A stretch of 64,000 nt of DNA from Floccularia luteovirens (lineage: Eukaryota; Basidiomycota; Agaricomycetes; Agaricales; Squamanitaceae). This document shows positions 11,900 to 23,119 of the stretch, piece by piece. How positions within the stretch are numbered: position 1 is the stretch's first letter; each line of letters begins with the position of its first letter. Under the pieces are notes generated by a model, which did no database searches, was not told the origin of the DNA, and worked only from the letters and a program-made list of their open reading frames with translations. The position numbers and the translations under genes are program-made. Location: positions 1,798,001-1,862,000 of the forward strand of contig VSJF01000007.1 of the NCBI GenBank assembly GCA_009739215.1. Reading direction: 5' to 3'.

Positions 11900-12370
11900 G
11901 ATAATATTAATTCGCAAACTTTTTCCTCCGTGATACTGTTGCGAGACATAAATTGAGCCTTGGGATCTTATCTTCATTCAGGGAGTGCCCCAGAAATATC
12001 AAGCTTGCGAGCTGTGGATTCTTAAGAACATCATCCCCTATAATTTCTGCGGTCCAACCGGATCCTTCATGACACCTTTTAGAAATGCCATGACAATATG
12101 TCAAAGAATGAAGCAAAGTCAGATGTGCAATCCACGCTCTTGTCTCGATCTTGATCGAACGGCGAAGCTAAACAAAGTGAAGGCGGTGCCACAATTTTTC
12201 GGAAGTCATGGACACACGGCCAAAGTTTGCGAATAGTTTCCCATCTTATTGGTGAGAAGAAGGAGCTGTTGATATGCAGTTGTGAGAGACAAAATAAAAC
12301 GCTCCGTAAGGGGATCGAAAGGTCCTCTTGAGATGAAACTGTGAACGTCTCAGCAAGACCGATCAAGGAT
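11900..12370 (-). other. sequence shared with 39270-39800, possible decayed coding region
   Basis: Both duplication copies contain a block translating as GSGWTAEI followed by DVL.N.QL on the minus strand, but the frames diverge quickly and indels are not in multiples of three. I cannot assemble one gene model that works in both copies. It may be an old exon of a lost gene or non-coding DNA that happens to be open. Confidence 0.3.
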
Positions 12371-13414
12371 AATCGATAATCTGGTGAACCTGGGCCTCGT
12401 GTCTAGAATTCATTGCAATTGACAAAGTTAGAGAAACCTTTAGTCGAAACACTGGGACGGTTGAACCGACTCGGTAATGACTCACCTCTACTTCCCGCTA
12501 TTGTTTCATTTCAACTCCAGGGTTAACTTGATCACTTGAAGAGAGAAAAAAATAATAAACGCTCTAGAAAAGCGCGCATAGATCAGTGCTGTGTGAGGTG
12601 TGACTGGCACACAAAAAAGGCTGTTAAGCGCTGTAATCTCAATCAGGCCCAGACCCAAGCGTCTTGAGTTTCTCCGACGTGCTGATACCCAAAATTTCTT
12701 GTTTGAATTTTGATACATATCCCGAAAACTGCATATCAGTATAGTCTTATTCCAGACTTCGGAATCAACTCGGAATCAGCCGTCTTCATTCAGAACTGGT
12801 TCTAAGTTTATTATAAGTCCAAGAGATCCGACAAACTCGCAGAAAAACCAAAAGTAGCAAAAAAAGAGTACGTGAACAGCAAACGAAAATGGAAACCACC
12901 GTGGCTACAGCGCAGTTATCGATCAATCGATGAGAGTTACATTGGGGGTTTCCGTGCTTCACATGTCACGTTGGAAATTTTGAGTTTCCAGGGATTATCG
13001 GTGGCGTTTTTTTGTTTTGTATACCTAGGATATTCATTGGAGTCAGAACACACATCAAAAAAGGGAATACGGCGAGGCGTTTGCCAAACTGTAACAAATA
13101 TGGGTCCTTCATTATCAAGTTACTAGGGTTGTTGACGCGGAGCGTTATGGGTGCTGATACTACGGCAGTACAAGCTAGGACTTCTAATTGTTATGGCTGT
13201 TGAGTTTCTATGACAGAAATGGTATATGGAAAGCTTGAAGTACTAAAACCTTCAAACAGTACATGACACTTTTCCATTCTCATCCAAACCTTGGCGGATT
13301 TGTATTGTTCAATGACGAATCCCGATCTTTCCAATGCGTACACCATAAAGTTCAAATGTATTAGATTAACTCCAATAGTCAGTTTTCTGGCGAGGAGCCT
13401 ACACATTTCTGCCC

Positions 13415-13974
13415 CTAGTTTACATCCACATCCACGCTCGATTTGTCTCTGCCTTGTTGAGCATCTTGCATTTCATTACTCAAATCTGTCCCTGACGTGG
13501 ACTGATCGATAAGTCCCCGCTTATTGCTATTCGAACCTGGAAGTAAAATAGGTGAGTCCTGAACGAAGAACTCGGAAAGTTGTGCCGGTACCCGTACCGT
13601 TCTCGTCATCTCCATATTGTCCGGCTTTCTCAACATTCCCGCGCTGTGCATTGTCAGACCATATATTCTTCGTGGAGCCATACCCGCCCGAGGAGGTAAC
13701 TATAAGTAAATACAATTCAGAATTTTTCTCGCAATGACAGAAAGTAAAAGGAGTGCACAGTTATCTCCGGGAGGGGGGTAGTTTCCCGTGGTGCCCAAGG
13801 CGCTGTCTCTGGTTTCTATTCTACCACCACTTCCTTCTCTTCTCGGAGGTCTCACCGCTACTAAATGGTGTGTCTTCATTAATTGCTCGGGATAAAACAC
13901 CAGTAAGAATAAAAATTCTGACCTGATTCAACGGTGTCTCCGCTCACGGATCCCATACCAGTTCCAGAACTCAT
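13415..13974 (-). CDS. small Gly/Ser/Asp-rich protein of unknown function (125 aa)
   Basis: Four exons fit with correct phases throughout: 13974-13923, 13860-13759, 13699-13598 and 13536-13415, giving 125 residues and a TAG stop. The protein begins MSSGTGMGSVSGDT, has a basic stretch (RPPRREGSGGR), a Gly/Asn-rich middle (SSGGYGSTKN) and an Asp/Gln/Ser-rich tail ending VDVDVN. It has no signal peptide, no membrane segment and looks largely disordered. I do not recognise a family. Four splice junctions in phase argue it is real. A second copy at 40793-41166 is broken (stop at codon 4, exon 2 missing). It lies in the duplicated block with dsRBM gene B; a functional link is only a positional guess. 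Confidence 0.6.
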
Positions 13975-14118
13975 TTCTTTGTTTCGCTACCGAGCTTTTC
14001 TCTTTTAAAATGCACTGGCGAGTAAGATAATCTGAAGAAGTATATTGTAAATTTGAAAATTCTGTAGCTAGGGAGCACTCATATATAGCAGTCATAATGA
14101 CGTCATATCATTGATTTG

Positions 14119-15119
14119 CCACATACAGTAACGTATCTACGCTCCACCAGTTACTAGTTACTTACCATGCGTCGACATCCTAATTTTCGCCGAAGACGTT
14201 CACTATAATCTATCACACGAAAGCCGGAGCGACCAACATTCAGAACTGCTCATTCATATTCAGATTTTTGATGATTTATTGTCTAAAACTGCTTCTTGAC
14301 AATTATTAATTATCACCGAACTTACCGTCAGCGATCATTCTCCGTTACTGTTATTTCATTCTGGCGACTTTAAGCCTCGTGTCTTTTTCATTTAAATTTA
14401 AATTTGAAACAGTAAAAAAAAATGCTGTCCCACAGGATGACCAATTGGACCTCCGACTTGCGCGTGGGCTACTGCATGAGCAGATAGGATAGTCACACAT
14501 CTATCACCCTATGATTATTTTTTGACTTGGGACCAACCAAACGTTTCGTATAACACTGAACATAGCTTAGACGAACTTGACGGACTGGACACGCTGTGTG
14601 TCATGCCTCTCCGAGACAACTGAAACCAGTGTTCCGGAAGCGGCAGTGCATCAATGAGAGGATTTCGCGTGTCATGTTGCACTACAGTAGCTGTGCTACC
14701 ATTATTCTTGTTGGTCGTTCCTGAGTGAAAACCACCCGACTTTTTGTAAGAGATGATTGATAACCGAAAAGGTCAAAAATTGAATGTCAACGATCAGTAG
14801 TACTGTTGACATCAGATATTACATCGGGATTTGTGTTGAGCGAGCTGGAGCACTGAGGAAATTTTATGGAGACATTTACAGCATGACAGATTTAGTGATT
14901 ATGCATTTATGGGCTGCGCAGATGTATAGTCAAAGATAATCGATAATCAATGAGTCGTTGAGTTGCAGTCGACTTCCGAGTTTGAAATTCGAAGTCGTGG
15001 TTAATTATTCCGTCACGTGCACCGGATTGCATCGGAAACATTGCAGATGATTTAGACTAACCTCATAATAAATTAAGGCAATATGAAAGTCATCTTACAC
15101 GGGTAATGACGGTAGGACT
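14119..15119. other. intergenic, 1 kb
   Basis: No open frame of interest. Contains the palindromic AT run ATTTAAATTTAAAT near 14392 and the motif AGATAATCGATAATC near 14934, which recurs with one change near 12368. Probably includes the promoter of the gene starting at 15120. Confidence 0.4.
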
Positions 15120-15905
15120 ATGGAAGAAAGGCTACCAGTGAATGCACCTAAATCCACAGGAAATCTTGACTCGTTTGTTCAGTCCTCTCGACAACCACAT
15201 GAACCACTGTCGACCTCTCAAGAAATCAGAGACCGCGGGTCTACCTTTGTTGCACAGATCTACCGTATCACAACGCCTGATGATGCAAAAGCACGCGTGA
15301 ACCATGTCAAGTTCGTCTTGCATCATCACAAGCCTGCCACACATGAAGTTGCCGCATGGCGCTGTATGGTCCTTAAACCTGGGCATACGGGGCTTGGTGG
15401 ACCAGATGACTTTGAGCTGCGAGTGGGCAGTATGGATGATGGAGAGAAATGGGCTGGAGGCCGTGTGCTAGAGGTCATGCGGAACCTCGCTATCATCGAC
15501 GCTGTAGTCATTGTTAGCAGGTGGTAAGTTCGATTCTTGGAGTATTGGACATTGTATATATGTTAACAGTCGTTCGGCAGGTATGGCGGGAATATGCTTG
15601 GCCCCGCACGGTTTACACATATAGAGACATGTGCTTCTGAAGTCTGCCGCGCGTTCAAGCGGTCAGAGGGGCTACGAGAATATGTAGCTCTCTTAGCAAC
15701 ACTCGATGACATGCTTTATGATCTTAGATCTGAACTTGCTCAGGCTCAGGGCAATACATCAACGAGCGATGTAACAACGAAAAGAGCCAAAAAAGATTAT
15801 TCTGACTTGGACATTACGAAAGCTAAACGACTTGTTAAAGCTAGGGAGCAAGCTATCAAGGGAGTTAAGACGTTACTTGCTGGAACAGAGAGAGGGAATA
15901 AGTAG
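15120..15905 (+). CDS. IMPACT/YIH1-domain protein (UPF0029 fold) lacking an RWD domain
   Basis: Two exons (15120-15523, 15581-15905; intron 57 nt) encode 242 residues. The IMPACT N-terminal-type domain occupies about residues 35-155: RGSTFVAQIYRI near its start, an HHHKPATHEVAAW segment, and the signature IVSRWYGGNMLGPARF across the splice junction. A coiled, Lys/Glu-rich C-terminus follows. YIH1/IMPACT proteins bind GCN1 and restrain GCN2 activation, but they carry an RWD domain ahead of this one. Here only about 35 unstructured residues precede the domain. It is therefore either a short IMPACT-only paralogue, common in fungi, or its upstream exon is missing. Role in translation control is inference. 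Confidence 0.85.
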
Positions 15906-16235
15906 AATATAGATGATCAATATTGATATTTTGAGAGAGTCTGAGATATCAAAGCTTTTTGTTTCGAAAAGTGAGAGTTCCTGATTTGGTAAGAGATGGT
16001 TCATGCATCGTCGCACAGGGCCACAAACAACTTCTCAACTGCTCTACCAATGCATGCTTCACTAGATCCCTAACTTTGCCTTTCATTATCACCTTTCTGA
16101 TGTATCTTTACCAAATATTCTTGTCTATCTCTCAAAAACTTGCTCACAAGCTAATCTTTAACCAACGTCATTAGAAATCGTTACTCCCTTGGGGCCTCAT
16201 ATATCATCATCTGCGAGTCTGCAACAGTTACACTC

Positions 16236-19200
16236 ATGGCTACCCCAGCAATGCCTGAGCCCATGAATTCTACTCCCCACCACTCAAAAGTTAAAGTATC
16301 ACTATTGTTGCCAGACAAGCTTTTCATTGCTGGCGAACATGTGTCAGGGAAAATGGAGATGGAATGTAGGGCAGATCAAGGACTTGGCCTTGGGGTCATG
16401 ATGGTTGAGCTATTTGCCGTCCAAGGTTGTTGGCATGCTTTATTTAATATTTGTCTACTGACCTTGTCATGAGGATAGAATTAACCTCCAGGGATCACTC
16501 TGCAACAAGAACCTTTCTACACAGTCGCCGTCTTTTTCAAGGACCTGGTCTACCGCCATCTAATGCTGTCGATGCCCACCCTTCCATAGGTGCACCCTTA
16601 TTGCCACCGAACTACTACCAAGCTCGTCGAGGTCGATCCACTTTCCTCTTCCGGATTCCTCTGCCAGGATCCTTACCCTCCTCTATAAGTTTTGGTGGGG
16701 GACTAGCACAAGTTCGTTATGAGCTGAGGGCAAGCGTTGCTGCATGTTGGAAAGGAGAAACCCGGTTGGTCACCGCCAAACAAGATCTTGAAATTATCGA
16801 ATCTTATGAGGAGAATATTTCGACGTACGATCCAGAAGCTGTTATTGTTGGAGAGAATGGTAAATTCTGGATGCAAGGCCGGATCATTGGTGGCTTTGTT
16901 GTCGCAGGACAAAGTGCTTGTGTAGAACTACAGGTCAAGAATCATTCTAATAAAAAGGTAAGCGCTTATTTCTACGTCGTTCTTTATAAAGATTAAAGTT
17001 TAATGTGGATGGTTACAGAATACGGCCTTAACCTTGACACTCTCAAGGAGCCTTGTTCTACCAGGAAGTTCAACTCTCAGCCACCAACCTCTACAAATTT
17101 CGGATACGTTAATGACTGTACCTTTTCGTGGGCAAGAGTATACTATACATCCAGGTGTAGAAGGTGTGGCACATTTGGTATTTGACGTTCCACCGAATGC
17201 ACGTGGAGTTAGGGGTGGAATCATCGACGGAGATGAATCGGAGGGTGCCTCATCTGAATCCTTATTCGAAATTAGATGCATTGTTGAAGTTAAAATGAGT
17301 ATGGGACTCAGGAGGTTTGTACAAAAAGCCCACCCTTGTATGGACAGCATGCTCACTCTACTGTGCAGGAAAGATATTGCTCTGAATATCCCAGTAACTG
17401 TCGTCCATCCTGCTGCGTTACCGGAACAACTACCTGACGCATATTTCATTCCAACTACCCCATATCCTTACGCTGTACCCGAAAATTCTATGACACCAAC
17501 CCCGTATATAGAAAATGGAACAATTCCATACGCATATCCAACTACACCAGTGTCAGCTCCTGCTGGTGTGTACCTAGACTCGAATTATGTATGGCTCCCA
17601 CCTCCCCTTCCAATCACACCACAACCGCAGTTGTATGCCACTCCAGTTTATGGATATGAGAATGGCTATCTGGCGACACCGCCACCACCACCACCTATGG
17701 TGGGGTACGTACCTCGTCCATCCAGTGCTGGACCCGCTAGTGTTGCATATCCTGTTTATCCTGGGCTTCCTACCCACTCGGAACCACAGATGTTGCTTCC
17801 ACTGGAAGTCAGACCTGAATTGGTGACAGAACCAGAAAAAGGAAAAGGGGAGCGTGCTACGCGTGTGGCTCAACACCTCAGGCTATCGTCCCGCCACCGC
17901 TCCGTGTCACCACAGTCACATCGATATCCCATGCCCACTTCCCTTCCACCTGTACATGTTCCCGGTCCGCCCTCATCGGAATTCGTTTTCGATGACGACT
18001 TCCCTTCATCACCCAAGTCACAGAACAGTGGAGTTGTCCATTCCCCACGTCCACAACTCACACCGAAGCACTCTTTTCAATATGACCCGGTTGCTAAGCA
18101 CTCTGTGTCGAAAAGCGAGCGCGTCGAAGAATTGGAGAGGATGGCAGATGAAGTTGCACAACAAAGCCTTGATCTATCAAGTGACATACCGAAATCACCA
18201 CTAAAGAAGAAAGGTGCAGCTGATATCTACAAGACTCTCCCTGGACCTCCAGTACCTGGCGAAAAGGTTAAGTTCTTATCTCCTGAAAGGGCTCGCTTGG
18301 ATACCCACCTCTCTGTTGCTGAACATCATAAAACCCTCTTGATTCCTTCTGATAAAACACCTCCCACACCTACCTTAACTCCTGTTTTACCTGCTAAACG
18401 TTCTCAGGAAGAGTTTCTTGCGGTACCTTCTAATGGAGATAGAGAGAGTGGCTTGGATGCCCTTGAACGTAGACTTCTCGCCGAGGTAGGCACACAGAAG
18501 ATGAAAAAAGTAGAAAGTCGTCCACACGTCGCGGGATTACATCCCATTACAATACCAACCAACCCAGCAGAACCTCTCAATGACTCTGCGATCTCTAGTT
18601 TGACGCTGGCACACTACGAATTTGAGCACGATCACGACTCTGACGTGAAGACTCACAAACCGGGACACTCGAGCATATCTGGGGATGATCGCGACGCAGC
18701 CCTTTCACTACCTGTTGAAAAGGAAAAGAAGGAAAGTTCGCCTTCTTCGAGAGGTCGCAACGATGAGTACAAGAAGCCAACAAAAGAGAAAGAAAAGAAG
18801 AGGGAAGGAAAGAAGAAAGATCGTGTGAAGGATGGGGAGAAAGCGAAATCCTCTAACGGGAGAGTGGCGGCTTGGTTGGTAGGTATCGAGCCCGCTGTTC
18901 CTCCACCAGAAGACGAGGTTCCTTCTAGTCCTAGCGTGGCACGGACGCCTGGCACTTTCTTCGAACCAGAGAAAGATGGATCAAAGTCCAAAACTCCCGC
19001 AGTGGAACCAGCGACAGTTGCCCCTACTAAACAAGAAAGTCCCATTATGGATAGCCTCTCATCCGCACCCAATCCCCGGTCCTCAGGCTTTGTCCCACTC
19101 CATTCTCCTCAGCGAAACCCTCCGTTAACAAAGGAAGTAGGACCGAAGCACGCTGTAGAGGTCTGGTCACGCTCACCTCATGCCGAAACCAGACATGCAA

Positions 19201-20165
19201 TCAGTCCTTCACTAGCAATCACTCCTGTCCCGACTCCTAGCAAAGAAGCACCTTCACAGCCCGCCTTACGTGGCAGAGTTGGCCGAGTTAATCCCAATCT
19301 TCTAAAACATGGTGATGTTCCTCAGAAGGCTATTCCATCATCTCATCCAGAGAGGCAGTTGAAAACCCGACTCCGCCTGCCCGTCGACACTCTACTATCT
19401 GATCGACAAGATCCTGATATCAAGTATGATATTCGATCAGCTCGTGGAGGCCGAGGCGGTAAGGTTGCAGCTGTAGCTTCGATTTGGGCTAATGCGGCGG
19501 AGGCTAATGGAAAAATAAATGGTGTAATAAAGACAACTAACCATCAACCTGCTCCAGCAGAATTATTGGTACCAAAACCGACAGCCGGAGATAGAGATAA
19601 AAAAACAAGAACGAAAACAAGGGAATTCCGACCCCTGATTCAGCAAAATGTCAATGTTAAAGATGGACTCGAGGCATCAGAATCACAGCCGCAGATGATA
19701 CATGAGAGTGGTGCTTCTACTTCTGGTGCGGGCGCTAAGCTTCAGAAGTCATCAAAATCAAGTGATGCTGTATCGCAACAAGGAGTATTTGAACAGAAGT
19801 TTGTTGTTGGACTTGCTGGAAAACGCAGTAGACCGATCATCAAATCAACCTCAGTCCCTGCTATTGTATCTTCTTCCCATGCTATCCCAATGCTTTCATC
19901 TACCGCTTCTTTAGCCAGACCTCATTCTACAACAACAATTACAACAACAAATACTACTACTAACGCTACAAATACAAGTATAGCGACACAGAATCATCAA
20001 CCCGGACGCATCAAGTCACCCGTTTCTGTAACTGCACGCAAGTTTGAGTTTGGGTTGAATCCTGCTACGTCTCCGCCACCACCGACTTCTAAACCTGGAG
20101 ATCTTGCTTTTGGTCAGGCTAGGTTGCGTGACCTTATCAAAAAATATCAAAATCCAGGTGTTTGA
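16236..20165 (+). CDS. alpha-arrestin (ART-type) with a long disordered C-terminal tail
   Basis: Three exons (16236-16425, 16479-16957, 17019-20165) encode 1271 residues. Residues 20-210 form an arrestin N-like domain (VKVSLLLPDKLFIAGEHVSGK, then STFLFRIPLPGSLPSS). About 215-400 is the C-like domain (VELQVKNHSNKK, FRGQEYTIHPGVEG, SLFEIRCIVEVKM). The remaining 870 residues are Pro/Ser/Thr-rich with a Lys-rich KEKEKKREGKKK block near the middle and an Asn/Thr repeat near the end. Alpha-arrestins recruit Rsp5/Nedd4 ubiquitin ligases to plasma-membrane transporters. One PPxY-type motif (PPNY, about residues 106-109) lies in the N domain; I noted no clear PPxY in the tail. Intact frame throughout. 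Confidence 0.85.
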
Positions 20166-20652
20166 GGTTGCTATATTTTCATTTTCCACATTTTATCTGT
20201 AGTTCAATTACGCCTTGGTATAACGTTCCCAATCAATAGTCTTTCTAGCAGGAATAATTAATCTTTTTGCTTTGTTTTGGTCTTGTATTTACATACTTTT
20301 GTTCATTATACTCACGATTCACTGAAAGGAATGTTTTTTTCTCTCTTCTTTCTGAATAGTGTAGGTTTTTCTCTTGTTAATCTCTACCATGTTCCTATTT
20401 CTGCTTCATCGAATGTAATAATTGTACAATTGCAGTAGTGGAAGGTGGGACGGGTGCGGTGATGTTTATTAGAATGGTTAGAGACACAAGTGACGAAATA
20501 TATCATAATTACAAGCATTACCGTGCATAAAAAAGAAAGACATACATACATTACTTTGGTCAAAGTACTAGTTGTGAGAAAATGATTAGATGTTTTTCTT
20601 TTTTTCTAAGAATGTTTTAAAAGAGGCACGCTTGTCCCATCTATACATCCAT
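20166..20652. other. convergent intergenic region
   Basis: About 490 AT-rich bases between the arrestin stop and the stop of the minus-strand gene ending at 20653; holds both 3' untranslated regions. Nothing else recognised. Confidence 0.4.
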
Positions 20653-21571
20653 TCATGTCTCTTCTTGAATCAAGTCAGTATGGAACTGCCGCCAGTCAAT
20701 TCTGGCCATCGGATCGTTCCACTCTACACTTTCGATAAGTTGATCCCCTAACCAAAGTTCTTCTTCCAAAGAATCATACTTGTCTGGTTTATATTGGAAT
20801 GAAGAACGACGAGAATGGACAGGTGGGATTGGCATTGTCTGGATTGACGTCGCATATTCACGTCTCAAGAATTGGGGGAGTTGTAGGAAAGATCGATCAG
20901 GTGATGAGTTGTCCAGAGAGAGGAATGATTCTCGTTTGGGAGGTGTACTTGTCCAGTCGATGAAGAATGATTTGGATTCTGGTGATGATGTGAAAGGATC
21001 TATAGGTTCTGAGAACGGCTCGTCGTATATACTGCTAACATAAATCTTTTAATCAATACAAAGCAGGAGCTTAGAAGGAGGTGTACACATACCAACCACC
21101 GGAACTTGATGGTTCGGATGACTCCCCCTTCGACAACCACACTTCAGAAGGTTCGGACTTGGCTTCGATAAACAAAAATGAACCCGTATTTGCCGTTTCA
21201 CTGGGCATTCCCACAGAGACACGCTCAAAGAGACGGGTAGAAAACGATATTATTGATGACCGGCGGCGCTTCTTTTCAGCATACGTTGCATCAAAAGTCG
21301 ATGGTGAAGTGATACACATCGACATGGGACGAGCACGGCGCTGTGAGATAAACCTTTTCTTAGATGGAGTTGTCGACAATTTCGTTGGTGCTATATCAAC
21401 ACTTGTACTAAGTGGTGAGGGAGCGACCCTTGTTCGACACAACCGATGGGCAATGTTATAAAATCCAGATGTGAAAAGTTTCGAGTATCTTCGAGATGAA
21501 TTGGTTGACTCCATAACCTGCTGGGCAAAGCGAAGTCTGGGGAGTACAAACGGGGATCCCTGAACAGACAC
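20653..21571 (-). CDS. unrecognised Ser/Arg-rich protein (285 aa)
   Basis: Two exons in phase (21571-21093, 21031-20653; intron GTATGT..CAG of 61 nt) encode 285 residues. The first half is Ser/Thr/Arg-rich with KKRFISQRRARPMSM and AEKKRRRSS patches. The second half is Ser/Pro/Asp-rich and ends with an acidic, Trp-containing C-terminus (LEEELWLGDQLIESVEWNDP). No signal peptide, membrane segment or known domain is visible. Basic RRxS-type sites could be kinase targets, a guess only. The start at 21571 is the first ATG that keeps the frame open; an upstream exon cannot be excluded. Confidence 0.6.
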
Positions 21572-22610
21572 ACGCGCACCCTCGAGGTTATATGTTCGGT
21601 GAATGAAGGTTTACAAAGATCAGATCAATGTGGCGATGACGTTGCTAGTAGCACAGATTCTTAACCAAAGAGGTAATTTGGTTTTCCAGTTGAGACACGG
21701 GCGATGGATCAGTTGTCTAGATCTGTTCTGTATGATACGAAATGATTTTCGTTGGTATTGCCTTAAGCCGAAGATAGAGGTTAACCTGATAGATGCAAGG
21801 ACAATGGCAGTAAGCTCATGCTCCAATCAACTTCGGTCCCTTTTTACTCGATCTGATCGATTAATAGGATGGAGCTGAAGGGGTGGAGAAATACTTACCT
21901 TTCTATGAATGATCGTTCAGCATTATTATAGCCGCAGAAGCCCAGTACTATAGGAAGCATTAGAGGTTAACGCCTTAAAGATGTCTCACATCATCTGATT
22001 TTGATCGTATGCTCTGCAGTGATTTCTCAGGCATGTCTTTATTCCTGGAATATTTCCATCACGGGCGTGTTAATTGGAACACCAAACACCCACTTACAAT
22101 CTGATCCAAGTACCTTCATAAGGTCTTTGTCTGATCTACTTAAATTAGCGTAGTGTGTGACGCAATGGGTGAAAAATATAGTTTGTTAGTAACGAAACAT
22201 GTTTGCAGATACCGCATACTGATCCAACACTTGTAGTATTCTAGAATACATGAAATGATGCGGGAGCTTGAAGTCGAGGGTGATTAGTGAGACGGGACAG
22301 TCACAATGAGTTTATTGAAACGCACTGTAATAAAGTCATTTTATAAATTGATGAATCGTTGAGTCAGTGATTTATTATTATTACATGAATAGATTGATCG
22401 GAGAATTGCCTTTGCACTCTGGGTTTCAATACAAAACATGGGATCACTTTCTGATACAGATGGTTCCAGCCGAACCCAGATGTGAAAGAGATGTAGATTT
22501 TGGGTTTCCTCGTATAATCTACAAATAAAGCGAAGGAAAAGTGATAGGTTGAGAATAAGTAGTTCCCCAGCTTTTGGTGAACCTAACTTGGCTTCAGGAA
22601 TATACGCGCA
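21572..22610. other. intergenic, about 1 kb
   Basis: A short plus-strand open frame (21603-21878) shows no family similarity and no splice partners. Otherwise AT-rich with no recognised features. Confidence 0.35.
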
Positions 22611-22954
22611 CTACTTGGTGTTCTGAGTTGTTCCCCTTGCTAGTCTATCCTTCTGCGCTTCGCCGATGACTCGCCGCTGGTTAAAGTATTCGATCTAACA
22701 CCCCAAAAGTCCCGGTCAGCAAAACAACCCCTTTAATACATGTGGGAAACACAAACCCAGCTCTTTGCACAGTTTTCATGGTAGCGCTTTAGCTCCTTAG
22801 CGCAAGCGCCTCCTTCTTCTCCGGCTTTGACTACACCCGCACGATCCAGACATGAGAAGTACTCATCCCTTGCCTCCCAACACACTTGTCTGTCCTGCCT
22901 TGTCGGAGCGCTTGGTTCTTCAGGTTTCTTACTACTTGAGAACCAACCCATCAT
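22611..22954 (-). CDS. COA6: cytochrome c oxidase assembly factor 6 (twin-cysteine CHCH protein)
   Basis: Two exons (22954-22757, 22694-22611; intron 62 nt) encode 93 residues. The protein starts MMGWFSSSKKPEEP and carries CWEARDEYFSC (CX9C) and a CX10C with LKRYHEN, followed by WIEYFNQRR across the splice junction, the standard Coa6/Cox6b-like pattern. Coa6 works in the mitochondrial intermembrane space, delivering copper to the Cu-A site of Cox2 with Sco proteins. Imported twin-cysteine proteins of this type use the Mia40 pathway and need no cleaved presequence, consistent with the short N-terminus. An in-frame ATG 33 nt upstream (22987) would add 11 residues; I chose the MMGWF start because family members begin MGWF. 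Confidence 0.9.
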
Positions 22955-23119
22955 ATCATGGACTCGGACAATGGAAGTTGTGAACAAAAATTTTGTGACA
23001 GTTCCATGCGGGTGAGAAGATGTGACATCTTATTTGTGCCATCAAGCACCTATTTATGTAAATAAAAGGTTTTATTTGTTTCACTATTACAACATGCATT
23101 ATATAGAATTAAATCAGAA

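Larger units (their letters stand above)
10763..14118 (+). repeat. 3.3-kb segmental duplication, copy 1
   Basis: From about 10763 to 14118 the sequence aligns collinearly, same orientation, to about 38053-41320. It contains the dsRBM gene B, its 3' and 5' flanks, a stretch with shared but frame-broken open frames (11900-12370), and the 125-aa Gly/Ser-rich gene. Divergence is moderate, with many point changes and indels. Among the boundaries, the left end shares the block AAGCAAGC..CAACCATCTAT with paralogue A's 3' flank, and the right end lies just after AGGGAGCACTCATA. Coordinates are approximate to tens of bases. Confidence 0.8.

Noticed and set aside
12079..12366. Minus-strand open frame as a real gene shared by both duplication copies
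   Set aside because: The matching region in copy 2 is in another frame with indels not divisible by three.
22733..22987. 84-codon reading with C-terminal WVCVSHMY
   Set aside because: The last residues read into an intron; splicing at GTTTGT restores the COA6 motif WIEYFNQRR.
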